Below are positions 53,508-63,254 of a DNA stretch of 64,000 nucleotides, one piece after another; position 1 is the first letter of the stretch; each line of letters opens with the position of its first letter. The position numbers and the translations under genes were made by a program. This DNA comes from Streptomyces cinnabarinus (GTDB lineage Bacteria; Actinomycetota; Actinomycetes; Streptomycetales; Streptomycetaceae). The DNA lies in assembly GCF_027270315.1 (NCBI RefSeq), contig NZ_CP114413.1, positions 7,068,001-7,132,000 on the forward strand, given 5' to 3'. The notes beneath the pieces were generated by a model. The model ran no database searches. It saw only the letters and a list, made by a program, of their open reading frames with translations, and was not told where the DNA came from.

Positions 53508-54530
53508 ATGGGCAAGCAGCGCCCTGGCTCGCCGACGCTGGAGGAGGTCGCGGCTCGCGCCGGTGTGGGGCGCGGCACCGTCTCGCGGGTCATCAACAAC
53601 GCGGCGGGCGTGAAGGATTCGACCCGCCGGACCGTCCAGCGGGCCATCGCCGAACTGGGCTATGTGCCCAATCTGGCGGCCCGTTCGCTGGCCGGGCGGC
53701 GCGCGGACGCCGTGGCGCTGGCGATGACCGAGCGGGACTGGCGGCTGTTCGGGGAACCGTTCTTCTCGGAGATCGTCCGGTCGGTCGGCGACGCCCTCGC
53801 CGACACCTCCGTGCAACTGCTGCTCACCCTCGTCCGCACGGACGCCGAGCGGAAGCGGTTCGTCGAATACGCGCGCGGCGGGCGGGTGGACGGCGTCCTG
53901 CTGATGTCCGTACGGGCCGAGGACCGGCTGCCCGACATGCTCGCCGAGGCCGGACTGCCCACCGTGCTGCTCGGCCGGCGCTCGGGCGACGAGCGCGTCA
54001 CCTACGTGGACGCGGACAACGTCGGCGGCGCCCGCGACGCGGTCGAGCACCTGCTGCGCGCCGGGCGGAGAAGGATCGCCGCCGTCACCGGGCCGCTCGA
54101 CATGTACGTGACCCAGTGCCGGTTGCGCGGCTACCGGGAAGCGCTGGCCGCCGCGGGCGTGGATCCCCTGCCCACGCTGGTCGTCGAGGGCGACTTCACC
54201 GAGGACAGCGGTCGCCGGGCGACGGCCGAACTCCTCGAACGGCACCCGGACCTGGACGCCGTCTTCGCCGCCTCGGACACCATGGCCGCCGGAGCGCTGG
54301 GCGTGCTGCGGGCGGCCGGCCGCCGGGTGCCCGAGGACGTCGCGGTGATCGGCTTCGACGACTTCACGCTCGCCCGCCACACCGAGCCCTCCCTGACGAC
54401 GGTCCGCCAGCCGCTGGAGGAGATCGGCCGGACCATGGTGCGACTGCTGCTGGAGGAGTTCGAACAGCCGGAGGTGGCCTGGCGCCACGTCATCCTGCGC
54501 ACGCGCCTGGTGGTGCGGGACTCGGCGTAG
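53508..54530 (+). CDS. LacI-family repressor, CebR-like
   Basis: 340 aa. LacI HTH (PTLEEVAARAGVGRGTVSRVINNAAGVKDSTRRTVQRAIAELGYVPNLAARSL) and periplasmic-binding-like sugar domain (GVLLMSVRAED; IAAVTGPLDMYVTQCRLRGYREAL; DVAVIGFDDFTLARHTEPSLTTVRQPLEEIG). Directly upstream of a cellulase and a cellulose LPMO whose promoter has three copies of the CebR-type box, so it probably represses them until cello-oligosaccharide binds. ATG at 53508 is preceded by CTGGGGGTGG; another ATG is at 53502. Confidence 0.88.
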   Translation: MGKQRPGSPTLEEVAARAGVGRGTVSRVINNAAGVKDSTRRTVQRAIAELGYVPNLAARSLAGRRADAVALAMTERDWRLFGEPFFSEIVRSVGDALADTSVQLLLTLVRTDAERKRFVEYARGGRVDGVLLMSVRAEDRLPDMLAEAGLPTVLLGRRSGDERVTYVDADNVGGARDAVEHLLRAGRRRIAAVTGPLDMYVTQCRLRGYREALAAAGVDPLPTLVVEGDFTEDSGRRATAELLERHPDLDAVFAASDTMAAGALGVLRAAGRRVPEDVAVIGFDDFTLARHTEPSLTTVRQPLEEIGRTMVRLLLEEFEQPEVAWRHVILRTRLVVRDSA

Positions 54531-54550
54531 GCCCGCTGGTCGCAACTTTC

Positions 54551-54562
54551 GGGAGCGCTCCC
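54551..54562. promoter_or_regulatory. CebR-type box 1
   Basis: GGGAGCGCTCCC, the core of the palindrome TGGGAGCGCTCCCA, about 90 bases upstream of the predicted celB promoter and 20 bases after the repressor gene. Confidence 0.85.
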
Positions 54563-54647
54563 AAACCCCTTGCCCCGTAAGGCCGTTGAGCGATCAAGCG
54601 GTGACCTGGCGGTTCGAAATCCCTTCGACGGATTCGCGCGCACAGGG

Positions 54648-54676
54648 TTGTCAGGGACATGCGGCACTCTTACAGT
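54648..54676 (+). promoter_or_regulatory. Predicted celB promoter
   Basis: TTGTCA (54648-54653), 17-base spacer, TACAGT (54671-54676). Close to the sigma-70 (HrdB) pattern. The start of transcription would be near 54683, so boxes 2 and 3 lie downstream of it. Confidence 0.6.
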
Positions 54677-54696
54677 CGCCACCGAAACCGGTGGGG

Positions 54697-54710
54697 TGGG
54701 AGCGCTCCCA
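54697..54710. promoter_or_regulatory. CebR-type box 2
   Basis: TGGGAGCGCTCCCA, a perfect 14-base palindrome identical to the CebR operator consensus, just past the predicted transcription start of celB. Confidence 0.9.
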
Positions 54711-54722
54711 TGATGAGGGATC

Positions 54723-54734
54723 GGGAGCGCTCCC
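54723..54734. promoter_or_regulatory. CebR-type box 3
   Basis: GGGAGCGCTCCC, centre about 25 bases from box 2, in the celB leader. Confidence 0.85.
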
Positions 54735-54790
54735 GGAACCCCCGCAGCACCCCCCTGTCGAATCCGGTTCCCCGCAGAGAGGCCCCCCGC

Positions 54791-55921
54791 ATGCGATCGT
54801 CACCGCACCGCCTCCGCACCGTCCGCGCGCTCCTCGGCGCCGTGCTCACCGCTCTGGCCCCCCTGGCGGCCCTGGTCGCCGCCGGCCCACCGGCCCAGGC
54901 CGACACCACGATCTGCGAGCAGTACGGATCGACCGTGATCCAAGGCCGTTACGTCGTCCAGAACAACCGCTGGGGCACCAGCGCCGCGCAGTGCGTCACC
55001 GCCACCGACACCGGCTTCCGGGTCACCCAGGCCGACGGCTCGGTGCCCACCAACGGCGCCCCGAAGTCCTACCCGTCCGTCTTCAACGGCTGCCACTACA
55101 CCAACTGTTCGCCCGGCACCAACCTCCCCGCGCAGCTCAGCACCATCTCCAGCGCACCCAGCAGCATCTCCTACGGCTTCGTGTCGGACGCCGTTTACAA
55201 CGCCTCGTACGACATCTGGCTGGACCCGACGCCGCGCACCGACGGCGTCAACCGGACCGAGATCATGATCTGGTTCAACCGGGTCGGACCGATCCAGCCG
55301 ATCGGCTCGCCGGTCGGCACCGCCACCGTCGGCGGCCGGAGCTGGGAGGTGTGGACCGGCGGCAACGGCTCCAACGACGTGATCTCCTTCGTCGCCCCGT
55401 CGGCGATCAGCTCCTGGAACTTCGACGTCATGGACTTCGTCGACCAGGCCGTCGCCCGCGGGATGGCGCAGCCCAACTGGTATCTGACCAGTGTCCAGGC
55501 CGGGTTCGAGCCGTGGCAGAACGGCGCCGGGCTCGCGGTGAACTCCTTCTCCGCCGCCGTGAACACCGGCGGCACCGACCCCGGTGACCCGGGCGACCCG
55601 GCGGCGAGCTGCCAGGTGGCGTACGACACCAACGTCTGGCAGGGCGGCTTCACCGCCAACGTCACCGTCCGCAACACCGGTTCGGCCGCGCTGGACGGCT
55701 GGCAGCTCGGCTTCACCCTGCCCTCCGGGCAGCGGGTCACGGGCGCCTGGAACGCGAACCTGTCCGGGGCGACCGGCGCCCTCGTGGCGAGCCCCGTCGC
55801 GCACAACGCGCGCATCGCGGCCGGCGGCAGCCAGAACTTCGGCTTCCAGGGCACCTACAGCGGCACCTTCGCCGAGCCGTCCGGCTTCACCCTGAACGGC
55901 ACCGCCTGCGCCGTCGCCTGA
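54791..55921 (+). CDS. celB: Secreted endoglucanase CelB: GH12 plus CBM2
   Basis: 376 aa. Signal peptide to A37 (PPAQA before DTTIC). GH12 domain (38-~265) with nucleophile E157 (RTEIMIWFN) and acid/base E240 (GFEPWQNG). Their spacing and mature numbering (120 and 203) agree with Streptomyces lividans CelB. Gly/Asp/Pro linker, then CBM2 (~280-376) with terminal Cys and the conserved W residues. Cuts beta-1,4-glucan internally with retention. Repression by CebR is predicted from boxes upstream. ATG at 54791 after AGAGAGG; upstream ATGs lack a signal-peptide context. Confidence 0.93.
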   Translation: MRSSPHRLRTVRALLGAVLTALAPLAALVAAGPPAQADTTICEQYGSTVIQGRYVVQNNRWGTSAAQCVTATDTGFRVTQADGSVPTNGAPKSYPSVFNGCHYTNCSPGTNLPAQLSTISSAPSSISYGFVSDAVYNASYDIWLDPTPRTDGVNRTEIMIWFNRVGPIQPIGSPVGTATVGGRSWEVWTGGNGSNDVISFVAPSAISSWNFDVMDFVDQAVARGMAQPNWYLTSVQAGFEPWQNGAGLAVNSFSAAVNTGGTDPGDPGDPAASCQVAYDTNVWQGGFTANVTVRNTGSAALDGWQLGFTLPSGQRVTGAWNANLSGATGALVASPVAHNARIAAGGSQNFGFQGTYSGTFAEPSGFTLNGTACAVA

Positions 55922-56030
55922 CCCGTGCGGCCCACCCCCACACTCCCCCGCCGCACCGGCGCGCAGCCGGCCCCGGTCCGGCGGGGGGTTCCACAGCGGA
56001 CAGTTCGACGACCGACAGGAGAACGACACG

Positions 56031-57122
56031 ATGGCTCGACGCGGAAACCGCCTCCTCTCCTGGGCGGCGGTGCTGGCAACCCTTCTCAGCGGGCTGGGCC
56101 TGGCCTTACTCGGGCAGGGCAGCGCGCAGGCGCACGGCGTGGCGATGATGCCCGGATCGCGGACCTACCTCTGCTATCAGGACGCCAGGACCAGCACCGG
56201 CGCCCTGGACCCGACGAACCCCGCCTGCAAGGCCGCGCTCGCGGAGAGCGGTGCGACGGCGCTGTACAACTGGTTCGCCGTGCTCGACTCCAACGCGGGC
56301 GGCCGGGGCGCCGGTTATGTGCCCGACGGCAAGCTGTGCAGCGCCGGTGACCGGTCCCCGTACAACTTCACCGGCTACAACGCCGCCCGCTCCGACTGGC
56401 CCCGTACCCATCTGACCTCGGGCGGGTCGATCCGGGTCAAGTACAGCAACTGGGCGGCGCACCCGGGTGACTTCCGGGTCTATGTCTCCAAGCCCGGCTA
56501 TTCGCCCGCCACTCAGCTGGACTGGGCCGATCTGGAGCTGGTCCAGACGGTCACCAACCCGCCGCAGTCCGGTTCGGTGGGCAGCGAGTCCGGCCACTAC
56601 TACTGGGACCTGAGGCTGCCCTCGGGCCGCACCGGTGACGCGGTGATGTTCATCCAGTGGGTGCGCTCGGACAGCGCGGAGAACTTCTTCTCCTGCTCCG
56701 ACATCGTCTTCGACGGCGGCAACGGGGAGGTGACGGGCATCGGCGGCTCGAACGGCGGTGAGCCGACGCCCACGCCCACGCCGACTCCGACGCCCACGCC
56801 GACCGACCCGCACACCGGGTGCATGGCCGTCTACTCGGTGACGAACTCCTGGAGCGGTGGCTTCCAGGGTTCCGTCGAGGTGATGAACCACGGCACGACC
56901 GCCCAGGACGGCTGGGCCGTGCGCTGGCAGCCGGGCTCCGGCACCCGGATCAGCAGCGTCTGGAACGGAACATTGAATACCGGGTCCGACGGCACGGTCA
57001 CGGTCGCGAACGCCGCCTACAACCGGACCATCGCGCCGGACGGCAGTACGACCTTCGGCTTCACGGCCACCTCGACCGGCAACAACTTCCCGGTCGGCTC
57101 GATCGGCTGCGTCAACCCGTAG
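56031..57122 (+). CDS. AA10 lytic polysaccharide monooxygenase with CBM2 (CelS2-like)
   Basis: 363 aa. Signal peptide to A34, so the mature protein starts with H35. H35 and H144 (NWAAHPGDF) form the copper His-brace, the same numbering as the cellulose-active LPMO10C (CelS2) of S. coelicolor. The late ENFFSCSD supplies the axial Phe region. A (PT)n linker (about residues 244-262) joins a C-terminal CBM2. It oxidises crystalline cellulose to help CelB. It lies 109 bases after celB, likely in one transcript; RBS ACAGGAGAAC. Confidence 0.94.
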   Translation: MARRGNRLLSWAAVLATLLSGLGLALLGQGSAQAHGVAMMPGSRTYLCYQDARTSTGALDPTNPACKAALAESGATALYNWFAVLDSNAGGRGAGYVPDGKLCSAGDRSPYNFTGYNAARSDWPRTHLTSGGSIRVKYSNWAAHPGDFRVYVSKPGYSPATQLDWADLELVQTVTNPPQSGSVGSESGHYYWDLRLPSGRTGDAVMFIQWVRSDSAENFFSCSDIVFDGGNGEVTGIGGSNGGEPTPTPTPTPTPTPTDPHTGCMAVYSVTNSWSGGFQGSVEVMNHGTTAQDGWAVRWQPGSGTRISSVWNGTLNTGSDGTVTVANAAYNRTIAPDGSTTFGFTATSTGNNFPVGSIGCVNP

Positions 57123-57134
57123 CCATGTCCTCCG

Positions 57135-57162
57135 CTCCCCCGTGGGTCAGCCCGCGGGGGAG
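57135..57162. terminator. Terminator after the LPMO gene
   Basis: CTCCCCCG (57135-57142) pairs with CGGGGGAG (57155-57162), inner TGGG/CCCG part-paired. It overlaps the last codons of the convergent gene. Confidence 0.75.
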
Positions 57163-57845
57163 TCCAGCGCGTCGGCGTGGCTGTTGACCGGCTGCGGTGT
57201 GCCGGTGAGGTCCAGCACGAAGAGCGGGACGCCGAGGGCGTCGGCCCGGGTGCGGGCGTCCGGCGCGTACCCGGCGAGGGAGAAGTAGGCGCAGACGGCG
57301 GACTCCGTCATGGCCGTCAGCCACAGGCACTCCACATCCCGTACGGCGGCCGGCTGCACGGTCGGGTCGACCTGCGCCAGCAGACCGCGCGCGGCGAGGC
57401 CGATGCCGGACGGGGGCCGCTGGTCGGCGCGGCGGATGTCCCGGTAGCCGAGCCAGCGCAGATACAGCGCGGCCGCGGTGACCGCGTCCCGCGCGGTGCG
57501 GATGGTGACCGGCTGGAAGGCGGGCCGGTGCCGGGAGGGGGCCGCCCGGGGCACTTCGCCGCCCGGCTCGGAGAGGGTGCCCGCCACCGGGACCCGCACC
57601 ACCGTCCCGCAGGGGCACCCCAGCTCCGGGTGCGGCCACTGGCCGCGGCGTCCGCAGGCGGCGCACTCCACGGTCACCCAGTCCTCCGCCCACACCCGGT
57701 GCGTGACGGCGCACGGAGTGCCGCGCGGGTCCAGCGGCGGGGTGACGGGGGCGCCGCAGACGCACGGATACGACGGAGCCGCGTACAGGTGCTCACGTCT
57801 GCAGGCCGGGCAGCACACCGCCAAGCTCTGGGGCATGGCACCCAT
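57147..57845 (-). CDS. Double zinc-ribbon protein with degenerate Mrr-like domain
   Basis: 232 aa. The first ~80 residues hold four Cys pairs (CPAC, CVC, CAAC, CPC), i.e. two zinc ribbons. The C-terminal ~110 residues follow the pattern of the Mrr/RecB-like restriction endonuclease fold: LYLRWLGYRDIRRADQRPPSGIGLAARGLLAQVD, then a helix, a strand with AYFSLAGYAPDARTRADALGVPLFVLD (compare TTSGFT..A...A...GI.LID). The catalytic GxD and QxK are here GIG and QVD, so it is probably not a nuclease. It may bind nucleic acid. ATG at 57845; a second ATG 9 bases in. Confidence 0.6.
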   Translation of the reverse strand: MGAMPQSLAVCCPACRREHLYAAPSYPCVCGAPVTPPLDPRGTPCAVTHRVWAEDWVTVECAACGRRGQWPHPELGCPCGTVVRVPVAGTLSEPGGEVPRAAPSRHRPAFQPVTIRTARDAVTAAALYLRWLGYRDIRRADQRPPSGIGLAARGLLAQVDPTVQPAAVRDVECLWLTAMTESAVCAYFSLAGYAPDARTRADALGVPLFVLDLTGTPQPVNSHADALDSPAG

Positions 57846-57908
57846 GGTGCCGCGCGGAACCCCTGCTTGTCCGTCTCTTGACTGCCTTCGTACCGCCACC
57901 TACATTGC

Positions 57909-57944
57909 TTCCAGATAGTAGAAATTACTTTCCGCAATACGGAA
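57909..57944 (+). promoter_or_regulatory. Tandem IclR/AllR-type operator before gcl
   Basis: TTCCGCAATACGGAA (57930-57944) is a perfect 5-5-5 dyad. TTCCAGATAGTAGAA (57909-57923) has the same outer TTCC/GAA form, centres 21 bases apart (two helix turns). AllR-type IclR repressors control glyoxylate/allantoin genes in Streptomyces, so a role in gcl control is likely but inferred. Confidence 0.6.
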
Positions 57945-58004
57945 GAGCTCAACCGGCGGGGCGCGACGGGAGTGCGAATCCGACAGCCGAAGCAGGAGTA
58001 CTCG

Positions 58005-59789
<1,785 letters not shown>

Positions 59790-59803
59790 CCCACAGGTCG
59801 GAC

Positions 59804-59837
59804 GGGGCGGCCCGACCCGGGGGGTGGGCCGCCCCTT
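59804..59837 (+). terminator. Terminator after gcl
   Basis: GGGGCGGCCC (59804-59813) pairs with GGGCCGCCCC (59826-59835) and is followed by TT. Confidence 0.8.
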
Positions 59838-59886
59838 CGGTATGCCGTGCTGCCGGTCGGCCGCGACCCGCGGCCGACTCCGGCCT

Positions 59887-59921
59887 GAGACCCGCCGTAC
59901 ACCCCCGTACCGGCGGGTCTC
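59887..59921. terminator. Second hairpin between gcl and the 84-aa gene
   Basis: GAGACCCGCCG (59887-59897) pairs with CGGCGGGTCTC (59911-59921), with TAC/GTA extending the stem. May be a back-up terminator. Confidence 0.6.
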
Positions 59922-60026
59922 ACGCCGCCCCCGTCGTACCGGGCCCGCCCGGACACCCCTGACCGGGTCCGGCCCGCGGGGGCCCGCCGCCCCCGTGCCG
60001 GCGGGCCCCGTGCAGACGAGAATGTG

Positions 60027-60063
60027 CCCGCGCCCGGGGGTGGTTGAAGCCCCCGGGCGCGGG
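60027..60063 (-). terminator. Terminator after the 84-aa gene
   Basis: CCCGCGCCCGGGGG (60027-60040) pairs perfectly with CCCCCGGGCGCGGG (60050-60063), loop 9 bases. Confidence 0.85.
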
Positions 60064-60119
60064 TTCAGAGGTTGATTTGAGGGTTGCGTAGCCGGACTAC
60101 GGACGGCGGCGTAGACGGT

Positions 60120-60374
60120 TCACGCCTCGTGGGCCCCATGGGACTCGTGGTGCTCGGAGAGGCCCGGCCAGTCGTCGGGGCCGCCGCCCTGCCATTCGAT
60201 CAGGTCGGACTCCGCGACGTCGGTGACGTAGAGGTCGGCCAGCCGCAGGAACTCGGCGACGTCGTCGACGTGCGAGGCGATGCCCAGCGTCTCGTCCCCC
60301 GCGGTGACCCGCCGGGATCCGTCCAGGGCGGGGGAGTGGACCACGATGTGCGGTTGCTGCGTCGGTTGTTCCAT
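60120..60374 (-). CDS. Small protein of unknown function, 84 aa
   Basis: 84 aa, acidic. Starts MEQPTQQPHIVVHSPALDGS and ends in a His/Glu-rich tail (LSEHHESHGAHEA). The middle (GDETLGIASHVDDVAEFLRLADLY) is a probable helix pair. No signal peptide or membrane part. Start ATG after CAGGAGG. The frame is open upstream but without a ribosome-binding site. Same direction as katA, 309 bases further on, with a strong terminator between. Confidence 0.75.
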   Translation of the reverse strand: MEQPTQQPHIVVHSPALDGSRRVTAGDETLGIASHVDDVAEFLRLADLYVTDVAESDLIEWQGGGPDDWPGLSEHHESHGAHEA

Positions 60375-60683
60375 GCCCTCAGCCTCCTGCGCGCGGGGCC
60401 GGTCCGCACGCCGGGAAAGCGCCGGGACGGCCTCGGGACAGCCCGGGAACGCAGAGCAGCGCCGGATACGGGACCGTCCGTATCCGGCGCTGGTTCGTTT
60501 CGGGACCGCGGCGGTCGCGACGGAGCCCGAATCACCCTTCCCTCTGGTCGAGAAGAGGCTCGGTTCCTTCACCACCGCACTGGCTCGCACACCGCCGCGG
60601 TCCTCACCCTGCTCGCGCCCGCCGCCGGTCGACCACCCCTCAATCCGGGTCGCCCGGCCGCGCGGACGCGGTCAGGGAGCCTT
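60375..60683. other. 309-base intergenic region
   Basis: Between the 84-aa gene and katA. Contains the terminator at 60457-60492; the rest is the presumed promoter region of the small gene. No other gene seen. Confidence 0.5.
60457..60492 (-). terminator. Perfect 15-bp hairpin downstream of katA
   Basis: CAGCGCCGGATACGG (60457-60471) pairs exactly with CCGTATCCGGCGCTG (60478-60492), 6-base loop. About 190 bases past the katA stop, before the next gene. Confidence 0.85.
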
Positions 60684-62141
60684 TCAGTCCTCGCGCAGGG
60701 CGCGGACCGCCTCCTCCACCCGCCGGCCGTACTCCGGATCGGCGGCGTGGAAGTGGGCCAGGTTCCGCTCGATCACGTCGTCGCGGGAGACCTGGGCGAG
60801 GCCGCCGGAGATGTTCGCGATCAGCCGGGACTTCTCCTCCGCGGACATCAGCCGGTACAGCTCGCCGGCCTGGAAGAAGTCGTCGTCCTTGGTGTGCCGC
60901 GGCGCCTCGTGGGTGCCGGTGTGGCCGGTCACCGCGAGCGGGGCGGACAGCGGACGGCCGGTCTCGGCCGGGCCGTCGTAGGAGTTCGGCTCGTAGTTCT
61001 TGGCGTACCGGCCCTGGGAGTTGGACGCCATGAGACCGTCCCGGCCGTAGTTCTGCGCCGTCGTTGCCTTCGGCGCGTTCACCGCGAGTTGGGTGTGGTT
61101 GACGCCCAGGCGGTAGCGGTGCGCGTCCGCGTAGGCGAACAGACGGCCCTGGAGCATCTTGTCGGGGGAGGGGCCGATGCCCGGAACGAAGTTGTTCGGG
61201 GAGAACGCGGCCTGCTCGACCTCGGCGAAGACGTTGTCGGGGTTGCGGTCCAGGACCAGCCGGCCCACCCGCTGGAGCGGGTAATCCTGGTGCGGCCAGA
61301 CCTTCGTCAGGTCGAAGGGGTTGAAGCGGTACTCCGCCGCCTCGGCCGCCGCCATCAGCTGCACGTAGAGGGTCCAGGACGGGTTCACGCCCCGCTCGAT
61401 GGCCTGGAGCAGGTCCGTCTGGTGCGAGTTGGGGTCCTTGCCCGCGAGCTCGGCGCCCTGCTCGGCGGAGAGGCTGCGGATGCCCTGGTTCGTCTTGAAG
61501 TGGTACTTGACGAAGAAGGCCTCGCCCTCGGCGTTGGTCCACTGGTAGGTGTGCGAGCCGTAGCCGTTCATGTGGCGGTACGACGCCGGGATGCCGCGGT
61601 CGCCCATCAGCCAGGTCACCTGGTGCGTGGCCTCGGGGGCGTGCGCCCAGAAGTCCCAGACGTTGTCCGGCTCCTGCTTGCCGGTGAACGGGTCGCGCTT
61701 CTGCGAGTGGATGAAGTCCGGGAACTTGATCGGGTCCTTGATGAAGAACACCGGGGTGTTGTTGCCGACGAGGTCGTAATTGCCCTCCTCGGTATAGAAC
61801 TTGACCGCGAACCCGCGCGGGTCGCGGACCGCGTCCGCGCCGCCGAGGCTGTCGGCCACGGTCGAGAAGCGCAGGAACACCTCGGTGCGCTTGCCGACGG
61901 TGTTCAGGAAGTCGGCGTGGGTGAAGCCGGTGACGTCGTCGGTCACCTCGAAGTAGCCGTAGGCGCCGCTGCCACGGGCGTGCACCACGCGCTCCGGGAT
62001 GCGCTCACGGTTGAACCGGGCGAGCTTCTCCAGAAGGTGCTGGTCCTGGAGGAGGAGCGGGCCGCCGATGCCGGCGGAGGCGGAGTTCTGGTTGTCGGCG
62101 ACCGGGGCGCCGGACTCGGTCGTGAGCACGCGCTTCGACAT
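60684..62141 (-). CDS. katA: Monofunctional heme catalase, small subunit (clade 3)
   Basis: 485 aa. Catalytic H54 (RVVHARGSGAYGYF), N127 (VGNNTPVFF), and the proximal heme Tyr in RLFAYADAHRYRLG; spacing equals bovine catalase (74, 147). Degrades hydrogen peroxide in the cytoplasm. Its place next to glyoxylate genes fits peroxide from urate or glycolate oxidation. ATG at 62141. A dyad lies 49 bases upstream. Confidence 0.95.
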   Translation of the reverse strand: MSKRVLTTESGAPVADNQNSASAGIGGPLLLQDQHLLEKLARFNRERIPERVVHARGSGAYGYFEVTDDVTGFTHADFLNTVGKRTEVFLRFSTVADSLGGADAVRDPRGFAVKFYTEEGNYDLVGNNTPVFFIKDPIKFPDFIHSQKRDPFTGKQEPDNVWDFWAHAPEATHQVTWLMGDRGIPASYRHMNGYGSHTYQWTNAEGEAFFVKYHFKTNQGIRSLSAEQGAELAGKDPNSHQTDLLQAIERGVNPSWTLYVQLMAAAEAAEYRFNPFDLTKVWPHQDYPLQRVGRLVLDRNPDNVFAEVEQAAFSPNNFVPGIGPSPDKMLQGRLFAYADAHRYRLGVNHTQLAVNAPKATTAQNYGRDGLMASNSQGRYAKNYEPNSYDGPAETGRPLSAPLAVTGHTGTHEAPRHTKDDDFFQAGELYRLMSAEEKSRLIANISGGLAQVSRDDVIERNLAHFHAADPEYGRRVEEAVRALRED

Positions 62142-62189
62142 CGTGGACCTTCCGTGCGTTAGCACTTCCGTGCGGATGTGCGGATGGCA

Positions 62190-62207
62190 GCGGAAAAGTT
62201 CTTCCGC
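62190..62207 (-). promoter_or_regulatory. Dyad upstream of katA
   Basis: GCGGAA-AAGTTC-TTCCGC, a perfect 6-6-6 inverted repeat in the katA promoter region. TTCC-type arms recall the gcl dyads, so shared control is possible. A peroxide regulator is the other option; no regulator gene is adjacent. Confidence 0.5.
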
Positions 62208-62337
62208 TTGGTGGAGCCTAGAAGTGGGGAAAAGTGACGTCAACAGTTTGTTGAAGTGGATTCCGGGCGACGCCGCCGCCTGGGCGCGACAGGACAGGTG
62301 TCAGCGGCGACGCCGCCCGGAGGTCTGGGGGTGCGCG

Positions 62338-63228
62338 TCAGATCTGCGCGCCGGACAGGCGCTCGACCGCGCGCAGCAGCGCGGAGTGGTCCAGGCCGCC
62401 GTCGCCCTGGGCGCGCAGCGAGGCGACCAGCTGGGCGACCACGGCGCCGACGGGCAGGGCCGCGCCGACATTGCGGGCGGCGTCGGTGACGATGCCCATG
62501 TCCTTGTGGTGCAGATCGATCCGGAAGCCCGGCTTGAAGTCCCGCTGGAGGAAGTTGTCCTTCTTGCGGGTCAGCACGGTCGAGCCCGCCAGACCGCCGT
62601 TGAGCACGTCCAGGGCGGCCGTCAGGTTCACGCCCGACTTCTCCAGGAAGACCACGGCCTCGGCGCACGCCTGGATGTTGACGGCGACGATCAGCTGGTT
62701 GGCGGCCTTCACGGTCTGACCGGAGCCGTGCGGACCGCACAGCACGATGGTCCTGCCGAGCGCGTCCAGTACCGGCCGGGCCTCGTCGAAGTCGGCCTGC
62801 TCGCCGCCGACCATGATCGACAGCACGGCCTCGATGGCACCGGCCTCGCCGCCGGACACCGGGGCATCCAGCACCCGGATCCCCTTGTCCCCGGCCGCCT
62901 TGGCCAGGTCGATGGAGGTCTGCGGGGTGATCGAGGACATGTCGATCAGCAGCGCGCCGGCGCGGGCGTTGTCCAGGATGCCGTCCGGGCCGTAGGCGAT
63001 GGCCTCGACCTGCGGGGAGGCGGGCACCATCGTGATGACCACATCGGCGTCCTTGACGGCCTCGGAGATCGAACCGGCGGCCCTGCCACCGGCCTTGGCC
63101 AGCCGGTCCAGCTTGTCCTGCTCCAGGGTGAAGCCGGTGACGTCGTAACCCGCCTTGATCAGGTTCTCGGACATGGGGGAGCCCATGATGCCGAGGCCTA
63201 TCCAGGCGATCTTGGGGAGGTTGCTCAT
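62338..63228 (-). CDS. glxR: Tartronate semialdehyde reductase (2-hydroxy-3-oxopropionate reductase)
   Basis: 296 aa. Beta-hydroxyacid dehydrogenase: NAD(P)-binding IAWIGLGIMGSPM at the N-terminus, substrate DAPVSGGEAGA (~121-131), and catalytic K174 (GSGQTVKAANQ). Reduces tartronate semialdehyde to D-glycerate, the step after Gcl. Lies 26 bases downstream of hyi and is probably co-transcribed with it. ATG at 63228; its upstream ribosome-binding site is GAAAGGCACATCC, moderate. Confidence 0.93.
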   Translation of the reverse strand: MSNLPKIAWIGLGIMGSPMSENLIKAGYDVTGFTLEQDKLDRLAKAGGRAAGSISEAVKDADVVITMVPASPQVEAIAYGPDGILDNARAGALLIDMSSITPQTSIDLAKAAGDKGIRVLDAPVSGGEAGAIEAVLSIMVGGEQADFDEARPVLDALGRTIVLCGPHGSGQTVKAANQLIVAVNIQACAEAVVFLEKSGVNLTAALDVLNGGLAGSTVLTRKKDNFLQRDFKPGFRIDLHHKDMGIVTDAARNVGAALPVGAVVAQLVASLRAQGDGGLDHSALLRAVERLSGAQI

Positions 63229-63254
63229 GAGGATGTGCCTTTCGGTGCGGGGGG

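Larger units (their letters stand above)
59790..60119. other. 330-base intergenic region with three hairpins
   Basis: Between the convergent gcl and the 84-aa gene. Holds hairpins at 59804-59837, 59887-59921 and 60027-60063, and otherwise very GC-rich low-complexity DNA with no gene signal. Confidence 0.6.

Noticed and set aside
54601..54625. GGTTCGAAATCCC resembling a tRNA T-arm
   Set aside because: No matching acceptor, D or anticodon stems around it; it lies in the celB upstream region.
56764..56812. Short tandem repeat of ACGCCCACGCCG-like units
   Set aside because: It encodes the Pro-Thr linker between the LPMO and CBM2 domains and is not an independent repeat or CRISPR.
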